Part shown: positions 1 to 12,293 of the stretch, one piece after another
Numbering within the stretch: position 1 is the stretch's first letter
How the letters are laid out: the number at the start of each line of letters is the position of its first letter
The notes under the pieces: model-generated
Told to the model about the DNA's origin: nothing
The model's input: only the letters and a program-made list of their open reading frames with translations
The model's database searches: none
Program-made: the position numbers and the translations under genes
Assembly: GCA_011191875.1 (NCBI GenBank)
Contig: DUFC01000032.1
Location: 1-60,010 of the forward strand
DNA from: Dehalococcoidia bacterium
Lineage (GTDB): Bacteria; Chloroflexota; Dehalococcoidia; Dehalococcoidales; W498
Direction of reading: 5' to 3'
Length of the DNA stretch: 60,010 nt

Positions 1-2316
1 GTACACCGCCGTATCCTTTATGCTATGGATGGTCTGGGGCTAAATCATACCAGTCCCCATAAGAAGAGCGCTCGTATTGTTGGTGAGGTGTTGGGTAAAT
101 ACCATCCTCATGGCGATGCCTCTGTTTATGAGGCGATGGTGCGTATGGCACAGGATTTCTCTATGCGGTATGTCTTAATTGATGGACAGGGCAATTTTGG
201 CAGCATGGATAATGACCCCCCTGCAGCTATGCGTTATACCGAGGCGCGCTTAGCTCCCATTTCTGAGCAGATGCTAGTTGACATTGATAAGGATACTGTC
301 GACTTTGTGCCCAACTTTGATGATAGCCTCAAGGAACCTTTGGTTCTACCCACCCGGTTACCTAATTTACTGGTTAATGGTGGCGCTGGGATTGCAGTGG
401 GGATGGCTACCAATATCCCCCCTCATAATCTAGGAGAGGTCTGTGATGCCCTCTCTTATCTCATTGATAATCTTCAAGCTACGGTTGATGACCTTACCCA
501 ATTTATTAAGGGACCTGATTTCCCTACCGCCGGCATCATACTCGGACAGGAGGGTATTAAGAGTGCTTATGCTACTGGGCATGGCAAGGTAATAGTCCGG
601 GCTAAGGCTCATCTTGGAGACATCCCCGGGATTGGGAGTCGTCAAATAGTGGTTACTGAGCTTCCTTATCAGACGAATAAGGCAGCCCTTGTGGAAAAGA
701 TAGCTGAACTAGTCAAAGATAAGAAAATTACGGGTATCAGTGAACTGCGCGATGAGTCAGACCGCCAGGGTATGCGTATTGTTATTGAACTGAAGAGGGA
801 GGCTCAACCGCAGCAGGTTTTGAACAACCTGTATAAGTATACCTCAATGCAGTCAGCCTTCTTCGTTAATATGCTGGCTTTAGTTGATGGTCAACCTAGG
901 GTAATTAGCCTTAAAGAGGTGCTTCAGTATTTTATAGATTTCCGCCGTGAAGTTATCACTCGGCGCTCTCGGTTTGAGTTGAAAGTAGCTAAGGCCAGAG
1001 CTCATATTTTAGAAGGGCTTCAAATTGCTTTAGATCATATAGATAGGGTGATTGCTACTATCCGAAAATCGGAAACCGCTGAGATAGCTCGTCAGAACCT
1101 TATGACTGAATTTGGCTTATCCCAGGCTCAGGCACAAGCCATACTTGAAATGCAGTTACGCCGGTTGGCCAACCTAGAACGGCGCAAGATAGTTGATGAC
1201 TATACCGAGGTAGTTAAGAAGATTGCCTATCTAGAAGACCTTCTGGCTAATCCCAGAAGAATGCTCCTCCTGATAAAGGAAGAAGTGGAGGAACTGAAGT
1301 CTAAATATGGTGACCCACGGCGAACCCAGATAAGTGAGGAAGAGGCGACTGAATTTCGGGAGGAAGACCTTATTCCCCATCAAAGAGTGGCGGTGACACT
1401 CAGCGATAGGGGATTTATCAAAAGGGTAACATCTCGTGCTTACACACCACAACATCGTGGCGGCAAGGGTATCATCGGTATGGTAACTAGGGAAGAAGAT
1501 GCGGTAAGACTCATGGCGGTGACTGATACCCATGATAACCTGCTCTTCTTTACCAACCAGGGTAAGGTTTTTTGTCTTAAGTGTTATGAAATCCCACCTG
1601 ATAGCTCCCGCACAGCTAAAGGGACAGCGGTGGTTAATCTCTTCCCTGTTACTGATGGGGAGACAGTTACGGCTATGGTAGCCCTGGCTGATTTTAAGCC
1701 AGGTGCCTATCTATTAATGGCTACACGCTGTGGCGAGATAAAAAAGACGGCTATAGGCAACTTTGCCTCAGTGCGGAGTAGCGGACTTATTGCCATGGAT
1801 TTAGAGCAAGGAGACGAGTTGGTGGCGGCACGCTTAGCTACTGACCAGGACGATGTTATACTGGTAACTCGGGGAGGGCAGGCAATCAAGTTTGCTGTTT
1901 CTGAGTTAAGAGCTAGCTCCAGAACCAGTGGTGGGGTGCGTGGTATCCGTCTGGCACCTGATGATCAGGTAGTCAGTATGGATATCGTCTTTCCTGAAGC
2001 TTTCCTTTTAGTAGTTACTACCGGGGGGTTCGGTAAGCTCACTCCAGTTGGTGATTATCCCCAGCAACACCGTGCCGGTAGCGGGGTCAGGACTTTTAAC
2101 CTTGTTGAAAAAACCGGAGAGGTGGCTGCTGTTAAGCTGGTTTCTCTATCTCAACAGTTAATGATTATATCGGCTGATGGCATTGTCATCCACACTCCAG
2201 TGAAGGAGAAAGACCCGAGAAAGGGTATTACTATTCAGGGCAGGAGCACCCAGGGGGTGAAACTGATGAGGCTCGGGCGTGGTGACAAGGTAGTGGCTAT
2301 CGCTTGCTTTAGCTGA
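1..2316 (+). CDS. gyrA: DNA gyrase subunit A (5' truncated by window edge)
   Basis: Frame open from base 1; motifs [18 protein letters not shown] (catalytic Tyr), GyrA-box-like QHRGGKG in the C-terminal domain. Confidence 0.95.
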   Translation, partial: VHRRILYAMDGLGLNHTSPHKKSARIVGEVLGKYHPHGDASVYEAMVRMAQDFSMRYVLIDGQGNFGSMDNDPPAAMRYTEARLAPISEQMLVDIDKDTVDFVPNFDDSLKEPLVLPTRLPNLLVNGGAGIAVGMATNIPPHNLGEVCDALSYLIDNLQATVDDLTQFIKGPDFPTAGIILGQEGIKSAYATGHGKVIVRAKAHLGDIPGIGSRQIVVTELPYQTNKAALVEKIAELVKDKKITGISELRDESDRQGMRIVIELKREAQPQQVLNNLYKYTSMQSAFFVNMLALVDGQPRVISLKEVLQYFIDFRREVITRRSRFELKVAKARAHILEGLQIALDHIDRVIATIRKSETAEIARQNLMTEFGLSQAQAQAILEMQLRRLANLERRKIVDDYTEVVKKIAYLEDLLANPRRMLLLIKEEVEELKSKYGDPRRTQISEEEATEFREEDLIPHQRVAVTLSDRGFIKRVTSRAYTPQHRGGKGIIGMVTREEDAVRLMAVTDTHDNLLFFTNQGKVFCLKCYEIPPDSSRTAKGTAVVNLFPVTDGETVTAMVALADFKPGAYLLMATRCGEIKKTAIGNFASVRSSGLIAMDLEQGDELVAARLATDQDDVILVTRGGQAIKFAVSELRASSRTSGGVRGIRLAPDDQVVSMDIVFPEAFLLVVTTGGFGKLTPVGDYPQQHRAGSGVRTFNLVEKTGEVAAVKLVSLSQQLMIISADGIVIHTPVKEKDPRKGITIQGRSTQGVKLMRLGRGDKVVAIACFS

Positions 2317-4144
2317 GCTCCTGATGCTTTTGCTGGCACCGGGGTTGCCACTGTTGGAGTCCACATGTGTTACAAGCTTGGTAATGGCAGTCAGGAGTTT
2401 CCCTACCTTCTAGGGCATACTGATATTCTTGCTTTAAGAAATCTGTAGTTACTCCCATATCAATATGAGCCCAGGGTAGGAGTTCGTCTAGGGAACGCTG
2501 CCTGTGGGCATAGAAGCTGGGCTGAAGCCCGCTCTCATCAAAGGCGTGAAGCCAATTTTCGTAATTGAAGTGCTCACTCCAGCTATCAAATATTGAGCCC
2601 AGTTGCCAGGCACGATAGATAACCTTACCTAATCGTCTATCACCTCGTGACAATATTGCCTCAAGCAAGCTGACTTTAGGGTCTTGCCACGATAGTTTGA
2701 CTCCTTTTTGGCGTAATCCTAGCTTAAGAAGTTCGTGCTTAGCCGTTAGCTGCTGCTCACTTTCCTGGGCTACCCATTGGAAGGGGGTATGTGGCTTAGG
2801 CACAAAAGTTGATAGGCTAATTCTTACCTGGGACCTTTTCCCTTTTGCCTTCCTGCCTAGTGAGCAGACTTTATTTACTAGCTGGATGATGTCCTCTATG
2901 TCGTTAGTGGTTTCGGTGGGTAAACCAAGCATAAAGTATAGCTTAAGGCTTGTCCAACCCCTGCCAAAGACAGCGGTGGCAGTTTTTAAGATTTCATCTT
3001 CAGGGATATTCTTATTGATGGTTCGTCGTAGTCTCTCACTTCCTGCCTCAGGAGCAAAGGTGAGTCCCGTCTTTTTTTGAGTGGGGAGGGAGTCTATTAA
3101 CTTTACTGAATAACTATCCATACGAAGGCTGGGTAGTGACAGGACAAGGTTATGGTAACGGTGGGATAGGCTAGTTACCAACTTATCAATGCCAGGGTAG
3201 TCACAGGTGGTTAGTGACACCAGCGACATCTCATTATAGCCGCAGTTGGTGATAAGCTCACCCGTTGCTTGTAGCACCTCTCCTTGTGGACGCTCACGCA
3301 CTGGGCGATAAATAATCCCAGACTGGCAGAAACGACAACCACGGCTACAACCCCGCTGAATCTCTAATACCCCTCGGTCATGCACTACCTCAATATAAGG
3401 GACTACTGGTTTAGTCACCGGGGGAGGAAGCTTGGTCACTATCCTTCGCTGAATACTAGCTCTGGCCTGTGGCTCAGTGGGAGTAATACTCTTAACTAAA
3501 CCATCAGTCTGGTATTCTACTTGATATAGACTAGGTACATAGATGCCGGGGATAGTAGCCACTTGGCGCAGTAGCTCTTTTTTGGAGACTTCTCTGCCCC
3601 TTTCTTTCCAATTTCGGAAGCTGTCAACTAGCTCAAGCAATACCTCTTCACCATCCCCAATTACAAAAAGGTCAATAAAGTCAGCCATAGGTTCCGGGTT
3701 GAGGGCGCAACTACCGCCAGCTATTACTAGTGGATGGGAATTGTTTCTTTCCCGGGCTAGGACTGGTATTTGAGCTAGGTGAAGCATGTTCAATACATTG
3801 GTGTAGGTAAGTTCGTAGCTCAAGGAGAAACCAATAATATCAAAATCTTTTAACGGGCACTTAGATTCAAGACTAAACAGAGGGATACCCTTGGTTTGCA
3901 TTACCGCTTCCATATCCGACCAGGGAGTATAAACTCTTTCGGCAAGAACGTCTGGCTGACTATTGAGTAGCTGGTAAAGGATAGGCAAAGCTATATTGGA
4001 CATACCTATTTCATATAAATCAGGGTAAGCGAGAGCAATCCTGATGTAGGTTGATTGCCAGTCCTTTACTATGCTATTCCACTCGCCACCGGTATAGCGG
4101 GCGGGCTTGGTAACCTGATATAGTATATTATTGGAATAGGTCAC
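2309..4144 (-). CDS. Radical SAM protein, TIGR03960-like with N-terminal B12-binding-like region
   Basis: [11 protein letters not shown] radical SAM motif, N-terminal [22 protein letters not shown]; convergent 8 bp overlap with gyrA. Confidence 0.85.
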   Translation of the reverse strand: MTYSNNILYQVTKPARYTGGEWNSIVKDWQSTYIRIALAYPDLYEIGMSNIALPILYQLLNSQPDVLAERVYTPWSDMEAVMQTKGIPLFSLESKCPLKDFDIIGFSLSYELTYTNVLNMLHLAQIPVLARERNNSHPLVIAGGSCALNPEPMADFIDLFVIGDGEEVLLELVDSFRNWKERGREVSKKELLRQVATIPGIYVPSLYQVEYQTDGLVKSITPTEPQARASIQRRIVTKLPPPVTKPVVPYIEVVHDRGVLEIQRGCSRGCRFCQSGIIYRPVRERPQGEVLQATGELITNCGYNEMSLVSLTTCDYPGIDKLVTSLSHRYHNLVLSLPSLRMDSYSVKLIDSLPTQKKTGLTFAPEAGSERLRRTINKNIPEDEILKTATAVFGRGWTSLKLYFMLGLPTETTNDIEDIIQLVNKVCSLGRKAKGKRSQVRISLSTFVPKPHTPFQWVAQESEQQLTAKHELLKLGLRQKGVKLSWQDPKVSLLEAILSRGDRRLGKVIYRAWQLGSIFDSWSEHFNYENWLHAFDESGLQPSFYAHRQRSLDELLPWAHIDMGVTTDFLKQEYQYALEGRETPDCHYQACNTCGLQQWQPRCQQKHQELS

Positions 4145-4260
4145 TTTGTTTCCTCCAGAGTAGGGATTAAGGTATGGGTGGCGGAGTTTATTATAGACTC
4201 TAGCCTCTTTAGGTGCAACCTGACACCGTAAGGCTTATAAACATGTATCCATAGTGATTG

Positions 4261-4290
4261 TTGACAGTCAACCTTTAGCTGTGGTAAACT
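4261..4290 (+). promoter_or_regulatory. Candidate sigma70-type promoter of the str operon
   Basis: TTGACA (4261-4266), 18 nt spacer, TAAACT (4285-4290); implies about a 120 nt leader before rpsL. Confidence 0.5.
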
Positions 4291-4326
4291 ACTCATTTGG
4301 TATTCAACAGCTCAGCTAATAGTTAA

Positions 4327-4388
4327 CAGATTAGGGTTTTTATCTAATCTGGCCGTGTTTCTAATGGATGAGCTTTAGCTCATCCATT
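4327..4388 (+). promoter_or_regulatory. Two consecutive hairpins in the rpsL leader
   Basis: cagattag/ctaatctg (4327-4351) and aatggatgagct/agctcatccatt (4363-4388), both perfect arms, no T-tract after the second. Confidence 0.5.
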
Positions 4389-4419
4389 TAAATTGTGTGA
4401 TGATATAGGAGGAGGCTGA

Positions 4420-4857
4420 TTGCCAACAGTTAATCAACTTGTCCGTAAAGGGCGTAAGAAAGCTGCCAAGAAAAGCAAGGCGCCGGCATTGCGTTTTACT
4501 TATAATGCTTTGAACAATAGGATGGTGCAAGGAAAAGGCTCTCCTCAGAAGCGAGGGGTTTGCCTTCAGGTTAAGACGACAACGCCGAAGAAGCCCAATT
4601 CGGCGTTACGCAAAATAGCTAGGGTGCGGCTGACCAATGGGATGGAGGTAACTGCTTATATTCCTGGTGAGGGGCATGAATTACAGGAACACTCTGTGGT
4701 TCTGCTTCGTGGCGGGCGGGTGAAGGATTTACCTGGTGTTCGTTATCATATTATTCGAGGGGCACTGGATACTAGTGGTGTAGCTAACCGCCATCAGGGT
4801 CGCAGTAAGTATGGAGCCAAGCAACCTAAAGTCTTAGCTGAGGCTGAGAGTGTCTAA
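4420..4857 (+). CDS. rpsL: 30S ribosomal protein S12
   Basis: [27 protein letters not shown] start behind GGAGGAGG. Confidence 0.97.
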   Translation: MPTVNQLVRKGRKKAAKKSKAPALRFTYNALNNRMVQGKGSPQKRGVCLQVKTTTPKKPNSALRKIARVRLTNGMEVTAYIPGEGHELQEHSVVLLRGGRVKDLPGVRYHIIRGALDTSGVANRHQGRSKYGAKQPKVLAEAESV

Positions 4858-4871
4858 ATATAGGAGATAGA

Positions 4872-5342
4872 ATGCCGAGACGAAGCCGAGCTATAAAAAG
4901 AGAGATACGCCCTGATGCCAAACATAACAATGTAACAGTGGCTGGGGTAATAAATAAAGTAATGAAGTGTGGCAAAAAGAGTACGGCCGAGAGGGTTGTA
5001 TATGGCGCTCTAGACATTATAGAACAGCAAGCGCCAGAAGCCGGGGTTACTGTTTTAGAACATGCGGTAAGGAATGCCACTCCCCTACTTGAGGTTAAGT
5101 CACGCCGTGTTGGCGGTGCTACCTATCAGGTGCCAGTGGAGGTTCGTCCCGAGCGTGGTCTTTCTTTGGCGATACGTTGGCTTATGAGTTCGGCTAGAGC
5201 TAGACCGGGCAAATCTATGGCTGAGAAATTGGCGGCTGAACTTAGTGATGCCGCTAAGGGGCAGGGGGCGACTATTAAGAAGCGCGAGGATACTCGTAGA
5301 ATGGCTGAGGCTAACAGAGCCTTTGCCCACTATAGATGGTGA
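4872..5342 (+). CDS. rpsG: 30S ribosomal protein S7
   Basis: MPRRSRAIKREI...VGGATYQVPVEVRPERG. Confidence 0.97.
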   Translation: MPRRSRAIKREIRPDAKHNNVTVAGVINKVMKCGKKSTAERVVYGALDIIEQQAPEAGVTVLEHAVRNATPLLEVKSRRVGGATYQVPVEVRPERGLSLAIRWLMSSARARPGKSMAEKLAAELSDAAKGQGATIKKREDTRRMAEANRAFAHYRW

Positions 5343-5414
5343 GAGGTTATCATTATTCATTCTAATGTTTTAGCAAAAAGCTCCATATCAGTAGAGTTTA
5401 AAGTAAAGGACAGT

Positions 5415-7499
5415 ATGGTGCCTAGAAGTTATCCTTTAGAGCATGTCCGAAATATAGGTATTATTGCCCACATTGACGCTGGCAAGACCACCGTCACTGA
5501 AAGGATACTATATTATACTGGTCGTACCTATAAGATTGGTGAGGTGGATGAAGGCACAGCAGTAATGGATTGGATGGAGCAGGAAAGACAACGTGGTATC
5601 ACTATTACGGCTGCGGCTACCACCTGTTATTGGCAAGACCACAACATCAATATTATTGATACTCCAGGGCATGTAGATTTTACTGCCGAGGTGGAGCGTA
5701 GTCTTAGAGTATTAGACGGGGGGGTGGTGGTCTTTGATGCTGTGGCTGGGGTTGAGGCTCAATCAGAGGCAGTATGGCGACAGGCTGATAGGTATTATGT
5801 GCCTAGGGTTTGCTTTATCAATAAGATGGACCGAATTGGTGCCAATTTTGACCGTAGTCTGTCAATGATTGAAGAGCGTCTCGGCGCTAACCCTCTGCCC
5901 ATACAATTACCTTTAGGCAGCGAAGCCTCGTACGAGGGTATTATTGACCTCGTGGAGAATAAAGCATGGAGTTATAGCAGGAATACTGATTCAGAGCCAC
6001 AAGAGGTAGCTATTCCTGAGTCAGAACAAGCAAAATGTAACGAATTTCGTCAGGTGCTAATTGAAAAAATAGCTGAATGCGATGACCAGATTATGGCGGC
6101 TTATCTTGAGGGTACCACTATTACTCCCGCTGAGTTAAAGCTAGCCCTAAGAAGGGTAACCCTATCTAATAAAGGAGTGCCTATTCTTTGTGGCAGTGCG
6201 CTTAAGAATAAGGGTGTTCGTCCGTTACTTGATGCTATTATAGACTATCTACCTTCCCCTTTAGATATGCCACCGGTAAGAGCAATTGATACTAGGCAAG
6301 GAACAGAAGTTATTCGCCCAGCCAGAGACGATGCTCCTTTTTCAGCACTAGCCTTTAAGGTGGTTTCTGACCCCTTTGTCGGCAGGTTGGTCTATCTTAG
6401 GGTTTATTCTGGTAAGGTAGAAGCGGGGTCACAAATATTTAACTCAACTCGTGGGAGGAAAGAGCGCATTGGACGCTTATTATTAATGCATGCCAATCGT
6501 CGTGAGGAGGTAGCTGTAGCCGATACCGGAACTATCGTAGCTACTTTAGGTCTTAAGGATACCTTTACCGGTGATACCCTGTGCGACTCCTCTCAACCCC
6601 TGCTTCTTGAATCCATTCGCTTCCCCGAGCCAGTGCTCTCTGTTGCCATTGAGCCTAGAACCAAGGCTGATCAGGATTCCATGGGGGAAGCCCTACGAAA
6701 GCTGACCGAGGAAGACCCTACCTTTAAGGTAGATTATAATCAGGAGACGGGACAGATTGTTATCTCAGGCATGGGCGAACTTCACCTGGAGACCATAGTA
6801 AGCAGGTTACTTAGTGAATTTAGGGTGGGGGCAAAGGTAGGTAAGCCACAGGTTGCCTATAAGGAAACTATCACTATACCGGTGAAAAGTGAAGGGAAAT
6901 TCATTCGCCAGAGTGGAGGGCGCGGTCAATATGGTCATGTCTGCCTTGAGCTTGAGCCTGTGGAGCGTGGTAACGGCTTCCACTTTATAGACCGTATTAA
7001 AAGTGGGGCAATACCCAAACAATACATTCCAGCCGTAGAAATCGGTATTAAAGAGGCTATGGAGGTCGGGATACTGGCTGGCTATCCATTGGTTGATATT
7101 AAAGTAACCCTTTATGACGGTAGTTATCATGAGGTTGACTCTTCTGAAATAGCTTTTAAGATGGCTGCCTCAATGGCGCTAAAGGATGGTGTGGCTAAAG
7201 CACATCCTGTCTTTCTAGAGCCGATAATGAAGCTAAATATAGTTACCCCTGGGGAATTTCTTGGTGATGTAATAGATGACCTCACTTCAAGGCGAGGGCA
7301 TATTAATAGCATCGAAACAGAGGCTGAGATGTTAACTATTTCCTCCCTGATGCCATTAGCTGAGACCTTTGGCTATACCACCGCTATCAGGTCATTAACC
7401 CAGGGCAGAGCAACGAGTTCTATGGAGTTTTATTGTTATCAGGAGCTAGCAGCTGAATTAGCCGACCGGAATAAAATTATAAGTAGAAGATATGCCTAG
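5415..7499 (+). CDS. fusA: Elongation factor G
   Basis: [24 protein letters not shown] GTPase motifs, full length. Confidence 0.97.
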   Translation: MVPRSYPLEHVRNIGIIAHIDAGKTTVTERILYYTGRTYKIGEVDEGTAVMDWMEQERQRGITITAAATTCYWQDHNINIIDTPGHVDFTAEVERSLRVLDGGVVVFDAVAGVEAQSEAVWRQADRYYVPRVCFINKMDRIGANFDRSLSMIEERLGANPLPIQLPLGSEASYEGIIDLVENKAWSYSRNTDSEPQEVAIPESEQAKCNEFRQVLIEKIAECDDQIMAAYLEGTTITPAELKLALRRVTLSNKGVPILCGSALKNKGVRPLLDAIIDYLPSPLDMPPVRAIDTRQGTEVIRPARDDAPFSALAFKVVSDPFVGRLVYLRVYSGKVEAGSQIFNSTRGRKERIGRLLLMHANRREEVAVADTGTIVATLGLKDTFTGDTLCDSSQPLLLESIRFPEPVLSVAIEPRTKADQDSMGEALRKLTEEDPTFKVDYNQETGQIVISGMGELHLETIVSRLLSEFRVGAKVGKPQVAYKETITIPVKSEGKFIRQSGGRGQYGHVCLELEPVERGNGFHFIDRIKSGAIPKQYIPAVEIGIKEAMEVGILAGYPLVDIKVTLYDGSYHEVDSSEIAFKMAASMALKDGVAKAHPVFLEPIMKLNIVTPGEFLGDVIDDLTSRRGHINSIETEAEMLTISSLMPLAETFGYTTAIRSLTQGRATSSMEFYCYQELAAELADRNKIISRRYA

Positions 7500-7800
7500 A
7501 CAGAAGATTCGCATCAAACTAAAGGGTTATGACCACAAGATAGTTGACCAATCTGCTCAGCAGATTGTAGAAGCGGTAGAGCGTACCGGGGCTGTTGCTT
7601 CAGGACCAGTGCCCCTGCCTACCCATATTCAGAAATTTACTGTTATCCGTTCCCCGTTTATAGATAAGGACTCACGGGAACAGTTTGAAATTCGGACTCA
7701 TAAGCGCCTTATTGATATTGTAGAGGCAACCTCTAAAACGATAGATGCCCTGTCCAGGCTGAATCTACCATCAGGCGTTGAGATAGATATTAAGTTGTAA
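7492..7800 (+). CDS. rpsJ: 30S ribosomal protein S10
   Basis: [24 protein letters not shown]. Confidence 0.97.
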   Translation: MPRQKIRIKLKGYDHKIVDQSAQQIVEAVERTGAVASGPVPLPTHIQKFTVIRSPFIDKDSREQFEIRTHKRLIDIVEATSKTIDALSRLNLPSGVEIDIKL

Positions 7801-7838
7801 AAAATATGTGAGCTAATAAGTTTGGGACGGCTAGAGAT

Positions 7839-8462
7839 ATGATTCAAGGTATTATTGGCAGAAAGCTGGGCGTGACCCAGATATTTACCGGGAATGGTAA
7901 AGCAGAGGCGGTAACCGCTATTGAAGCTGGTCCGTGTACTGTGATACAGGTTAAGACCAAGGATAAAGAAGGCTATAGTGCTGTCCAGCTTGGATTTGGT
8001 GAAGCAAAACGTCTAAACTCCCCGCAGAAGGGGCATCTCAGGGGTTTGGGACAGTTTAAGTATCTTCGAGAATTCAGGGTAAGTGATAGTGAAGCTATTG
8101 AAATAGGGGAGACGGTTGATGTTAGCCTGTTTAAGACAGGCGAGCGAGTGGATATTACCGGGGTGTCGAAAGGTAAGGGTTTTGCTGGTGTAGTAAAACG
8201 CTATCATTTTGCCGGTGGTCCCAAAACGCACGGACAGTCAGACCGACATCGTGCCCCAGGCTCTATAGGGGCTACTACCTCTCCTGGTAGGGTATTCAAA
8301 GGGATGCGTATGGCAGGACATATGGGGGATAGCCGGGTAACGGTGCGCCACTTAGAGGTGTTTGAAGCTGACCCTGCCCGTAATCTCCTGCTAGTTGGGG
8401 GATCTGTACCCGGCGGTAGGAATGGGCTATTATTAATAAGGAAATCGAGTGGGGGGAAGTAA
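7839..8462 (+). CDS. rplC: 50S ribosomal protein L3
   Basis: GIIGRKLGVTQIF, GKGFAGVVKRYHFAGGPKTHG. Confidence 0.97.
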   Translation: MIQGIIGRKLGVTQIFTGNGKAEAVTAIEAGPCTVIQVKTKDKEGYSAVQLGFGEAKRLNSPQKGHLRGLGQFKYLREFRVSDSEAIEIGETVDVSLFKTGERVDITGVSKGKGFAGVVKRYHFAGGPKTHGQSDRHRAPGSIGATTSPGRVFKGMRMAGHMGDSRVTVRHLEVFEADPARNLLLVGGSVPGGRNGLLLIRKSSGGK

Positions 8463-8466
8463 GGAA

Positions 8467-9150
8467 GTGCAAGTTCCAGTTTATAATCTTGACGGAGAGG
8501 TGGCGACACATATTGAAATAACTGACGAAGTGTTTGGTGTGCCGTTTAATGAGGCGGTGGTACATCAGGCAATGGTAAGGCAGCGGGCAAATGCTCGTCA
8601 GGGAACAGCTGATACTAAAACTCGGGGCGAGGTCTCCGGTACTAGTGGGAAGTTGTATCGCCAGAAACACACCGGGCTAGCTCGGGCTGGTAGCAGGCGG
8701 TCGCCACTACGCCGGGGAGGCGGTGTTGTTTTTGGTCCTCACCCGAGGAGCTACCACCAAGCCATACCTAAAAAGATGCGTCAGCTAGCTCTAAAGTGTG
8801 TCCTATCTGCGAAAGTTAGGGACGGAGAACTGATGGTTTTACAAGAGCTAGAACTTGATGAACCCAAGACTAAAGAAATGGTTCGGATTTTGACAGCACT
8901 AGGGGTAGACTCCTCGGCTCTTATCATTACTGGGGAACCAGAGAATAATGTGGTTAAATCAAGCCGTAACTTGGTCGGGATCAAAACCTTGCCCGCCAGC
9001 TTACTCAATGTAGTTGACATCCTTTCTTATAAGATGTTGTTGATGACTGTGGCTGCAGTACGTAGAGCAGAACAGTTGTGGGGAAAAAAGTTATCTCTGG
9101 AGGGGAGTAGTGCATCTCTACGAGGTATTGCGCCGTCCGTTAATAACTGA
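8467..9150 (+). CDS. rplD: 50S ribosomal protein L4
   Basis: Homology to L4 (KLYRQKHTGLARAGSRRSPLRRGGGVVFGPHPRSY); GTG start. Confidence 0.95.
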   Translation: MQVPVYNLDGEVATHIEITDEVFGVPFNEAVVHQAMVRQRANARQGTADTKTRGEVSGTSGKLYRQKHTGLARAGSRRSPLRRGGGVVFGPHPRSYHQAIPKKMRQLALKCVLSAKVRDGELMVLQELELDEPKTKEMVRILTALGVDSSALIITGEPENNVVKSSRNLVGIKTLPASLLNVVDILSYKMLLMTVAAVRRAEQLWGKKLSLEGSSASLRGIAPSVNN

Positions 9151-9394
9151 GAAAAATACGGTGCTTCAGGCTAAAAATAAGTATGCCTTTGAGGTAGCCG
9201 GAGAAGCTAATAAGCTTCAGGTTAAACAGGCTGTGGAAAAGGCATTTAAGGTCAACGTGACTGCAGTTAACGTGATGACAGTACCTGGTAAGACACGCCG
9301 GATAGGCAGACGGCAGGTGTTAACCCAATCCTGGAAAAAGGCAATTGTCACCCTTAAACCAGGGGACAAGATTGCATTCTTTGAAGGTGTTTGA
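9110..9394 (+). CDS. rplW: 50S ribosomal protein L23
   Basis: VLRRPLITEKNT...KYAFEVAGEANKLQVKQAVEKAFKVNV; overlaps rplD end by 41 bp. Confidence 0.95.
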   Translation: MHLYEVLRRPLITEKNTVLQAKNKYAFEVAGEANKLQVKQAVEKAFKVNVTAVNVMTVPGKTRRIGRRQVLTQSWKKAIVTLKPGDKIAFFEGV

Positions 9395-9412
9395 TAATAA
9401 AAGGAAGTTAGA

Positions 9413-10240
9413 ATGGCACTAAAGGTATACCGTCCCACTTCTCCCGGCAGACGGGGGATGACCGGCTCTACTTTTGAGGAAATAACTAAAAGCGAGCCAG
9501 AGAAATCCCTACTCTTACCTCTTAAAAAGAAGGCAGGGCGCAATAGTCAAGGAAGAATAACAGTTCGCCACCGGGGTGGTGGGGCAAAGCGCATGCTCCG
9601 CATTATTGATTTTAAGCGGGATAAGTTTGGCGTCCCTGGTAGGGTAGCGGCTATTGAATATGACCCCAACCGTTCGGCAAATATTGCTCTTATATACTAT
9701 GCTGATGGGGAAAAGCGCTATATTCTTGCTCCTTTAGGACTTAATGTTGGAGATAGCATAAAGTCGGGTGAGGATGCTGAGGTAAAACCGGGGAACACCT
9801 TATCCTTGAAGTTAATCCCAAGTGGCACCTTAATACATAATATTGAGTTGCAGAAGGGGAGAGGTGGGCAGTTGGTGCGGAGTGCCGGAACTGCCGCTCA
9901 ATTAATGGTAAAGGAGGGTGAATATGCCCTGATTCGGTTACCTTCTAGTGAGGTGCGGCGTATTCGCATTGAATGTTTGGCTACTATCGGTCAAATAGGG
10001 AATATTGACCATCAGAATATTAAATTGGGCAAGGCAGGTCGTAGACGGTGGTTAGGTTGGCGACCTACGGTAAGAGGTTCAGCTATGAGCCCGCGTGACC
10101 ATCCTCACGGTGGGGGAGAGGGTAGAAGTCCGATAGGTATGCCTGGTCCTAAAACGCCATGGGGTAAGCCAGCTTTGGGTTATAGAACTCGCAAGTCAAA
10201 GCCTTCAGATAAAATGATTGTTAAACGCCGAGGGAAGTGA
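9413..10240 (+). CDS. rplB: 50S ribosomal protein L2
   Basis: [35 protein letters not shown]. Confidence 0.97.
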   Translation: MALKVYRPTSPGRRGMTGSTFEEITKSEPEKSLLLPLKKKAGRNSQGRITVRHRGGGAKRMLRIIDFKRDKFGVPGRVAAIEYDPNRSANIALIYYADGEKRYILAPLGLNVGDSIKSGEDAEVKPGNTLSLKLIPSGTLIHNIELQKGRGGQLVRSAGTAAQLMVKEGEYALIRLPSSEVRRIRIECLATIGQIGNIDHQNIKLGKAGRRRWLGWRPTVRGSAMSPRDHPHGGGEGRSPIGMPGPKTPWGKPALGYRTRKSKPSDKMIVKRRGK

Positions 10241-10260
10241 GCAAATAAAGGGGCAGCTAA

Positions 10261-10551
10261 ATGTCAAGGTCAACTAAGAAAGGTCCAGCCATTGATGATA
10301 AACTTCTGAAGAAGGTAGAGACACTTAATCGCTCCGGTCAGAAGGCAATAATAAAAACTTGGTCACGCTGGTCTACCATCCTACCCCAGATGGTAGGGCT
10401 TACTATCGGGGTGCATGATGGTAGAAGACATGTGCCTATCTTTATCACTGAAAATATGGTAGGACACAAGTTAGGTGAGTTTGCTTTAACTCGAACCTTT
10501 AGGGGTCACAAGGTGGAAAAAACTACTCAGATAAGAAAAAAGAGGAAGTAG
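10261..10551 (+). CDS. rpsS: 30S ribosomal protein S19
   Basis: MSRSTKKGP...[18 protein letters not shown]. Confidence 0.97.
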   Translation: MSRSTKKGPAIDDKLLKKVETLNRSGQKAIIKTWSRWSTILPQMVGLTIGVHDGRRHVPIFITENMVGHKLGEFALTRTFRGHKVEKTTQIRKKRK

Positions 10552-10569
10552 ATTTAAGTAAGGTATAAA

Positions 10570-10908
10570 ATGCAAGTAAGGGCAGTAGCCAAAGACACTG
10601 GTATATCATCTCGTAAAGTGCGTCCGTTAGTAGATATGGTCCGTGGTAAGAAGGTGGACGAGGCGCTCACTATACTTAAGTTCGCACCGACACCGATAGC
10701 TCGAGTTGTAGCCAAGGTGGTGAAATCAGCAGCGGCTAATGCCGAGAGCAATTTCCAGATGGCACCTCCAGATTTGAAGATTGTTAGTATCTTTGCTGAT
10801 GAGGCGCGAACTTTGAAGAGATATCGCCCACGGGCTCGAGGACGGGTAAGCCCTATCCTTAAACGTTCCAGCCATATTACGGTTATTGTTGCTGAACAGG
10901 AAGGTTAA
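10570..10908 (+). CDS. rplV: 50S ribosomal protein L22
   Basis: ISSRKVRPLVDMVRGKKV...RPRARGRVSPILKRSSHITV. Confidence 0.97.
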   Translation: MQVRAVAKDTGISSRKVRPLVDMVRGKKVDEALTILKFAPTPIARVVAKVVKSAAANAESNFQMAPPDLKIVSIFADEARTLKRYRPRARGRVSPILKRSSHITVIVAEQEG

Positions 10909-10909
10909 A

Positions 10910-11647
10910 TTGGGTCATAAAGTTCATCCTATAGGCTTTAGAATTGGAATTATACGCGATTGGCAAGCCAAGTGGTATGCCAGTAAGCATTATGTGGAGT
11001 TCTTGCAGGAAGACCTGAAGCTTCGACAGGCTATCCAATCCAAGTATGCTGAAGCTAGTATCTCTTTGGTGGAGATAGAGCGCCAGGCAAATAAGGTATT
11101 GGTAACTATCTATACTTCCCGTCCTGGTGTTGTTATTGGGCGGGGCGGGCAGCGAGTTGATGAGATGAGACTTTATCTTGAGGGACTTATTGGGAAGCCG
11201 GTTCAATTAAATATCCAGGAAATTCAGCAGCCTGAACTCGATGCTTATTTGGTGGCTAAGGCAATAGCTGAGCAGATTGGGCACCGGGTTTCTTACCGCA
11301 GGGTAATGAAGCAGGCAATCTTTCGCACCATTCAGTCCGGGGCTAAGGGAATAAAGGTCAGTTGTGCCGGCAGATTAGCTGGTGCCCAGATAGCTCGCCG
11401 CCAAACTATGCATCAGGGGCAAGTGCCCTTACATACCATGCGGGCTGATATTGATTATGGTTTTGCTGAAGCGCATACTCCCTTAGGTCGAATTGGGGTG
11501 AAGGTCTGGATATATAAGGGTGATATTCTTCCTGAACCTAAGGAGGTAGAAGTTGAGGAGGCGCTGGCTGAGCCAGTAGCCAGTACCAGCATGGAGGAAG
11601 AGTCCTCTACTTCTATGGAAGAAAGGGAGACAGATGCTGCAACCTAA
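10910..11647 (+). CDS. rpsC: 30S ribosomal protein S3
   Basis: [14 protein letters not shown] from a TTG start; acidic Glu/Ser-rich C-terminal tail. Confidence 0.96.
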   Translation: MGHKVHPIGFRIGIIRDWQAKWYASKHYVEFLQEDLKLRQAIQSKYAEASISLVEIERQANKVLVTIYTSRPGVVIGRGGQRVDEMRLYLEGLIGKPVQLNIQEIQQPELDAYLVAKAIAEQIGHRVSYRRVMKQAIFRTIQSGAKGIKVSCAGRLAGAQIARRQTMHQGQVPLHTMRADIDYGFAEAHTPLGRIGVKVWIYKGDILPEPKEVEVEEALAEPVASTSMEEESSTSMEERETDAAT

Positions 11648-12092
11648 ACGGGTGAAATATCGCAAGACCCATAAAGGACACCGCCGGGGTAGAGCCCAGG
11701 CAGGGAATACAGTTGTTTTTGGTGATTTTGCTTTGCAGGCACTAGAGTCCGCCTGGATTACTAGTCGACAAATTGAAGCGGCGCGGCGTGCTATTACTCA
11801 TCATATTCGTCGCGGCGGTAAAGTTTGGATACGTATATTTTCTGATAAGCCAGTTACGAAAAAGCCGGCTGAGACCCGTATGGGTTCAGGGAAGGGTTCT
11901 CCAGACCATTGGGTAGCTGTGGTCAAACCAGGGAGAATCCTATTTGAAATGGCGGGAGTCGGTGAGGAAATGGCTAGAGGAGCCATGCGCCTTGCTTCAT
12001 ACAAGCTACCAATAGGCACTAAATTTATAGTGAGGGAAGCCGGCGTAGGTACTGGCAGTAATTCTGAAAGTAAAGAGGCTAGCTCAAGTTGA
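11634..12092 (+). CDS. rplP: 50S ribosomal protein L16
   Basis: [15 protein letters not shown]...[19 protein letters not shown]. Confidence 0.97.
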   Translation: MLQPKRVKYRKTHKGHRRGRAQAGNTVVFGDFALQALESAWITSRQIEAARRAITHHIRRGGKVWIRIFSDKPVTKKPAETRMGSGKGSPDHWVAVVKPGRILFEMAGVGEEMARGAMRLASYKLPIGTKFIVREAGVGTGSNSESKEASSS

Positions 12093-12286
12093 AGGTTGAG
12101 GAAATTCGAGTTCTTAGTCCTGAGGAATTGGTAAGGCAACTGGAGGCAGCTCACAAAGAGCTTTTTGACCTTCGCCTTCGCTTGGCTACTAGACAGTTGG
12201 TAAACCATCGTGAAATTCCAAGGGTTAAAAAGAAGATTGCCAGGCTGGAAACCATAATGAGGGAGAGAAAGCTAGGTATAAGGTAG
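12089..12286 (+). CDS. rpmC: 50S ribosomal protein L29
   Basis: [29 protein letters not shown] start. Confidence 0.95.
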   Translation: MKVEEIRVLSPEELVRQLEAAHKELFDLRLRLATRQLVNHREIPRVKKKIARLETIMRERKLGIR

Positions 12287-12293
12287 GCTGTTT

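Noticed and set aside
1231-1533. Antisense ORF inside gyrA (100 aa), and similar antisense ORFs in ribosomal and redox genes
   Set aside because: Shadow ORFs opposite strongly conserved coding sequence; no family resemblance or SD evidence.
11560-11647. Acidic repeat-like tail of S3 ([16 protein letters not shown]) as a special feature
   Set aside because: Disordered acidic S3 tails are common; the internal repeat is too short to interpret.
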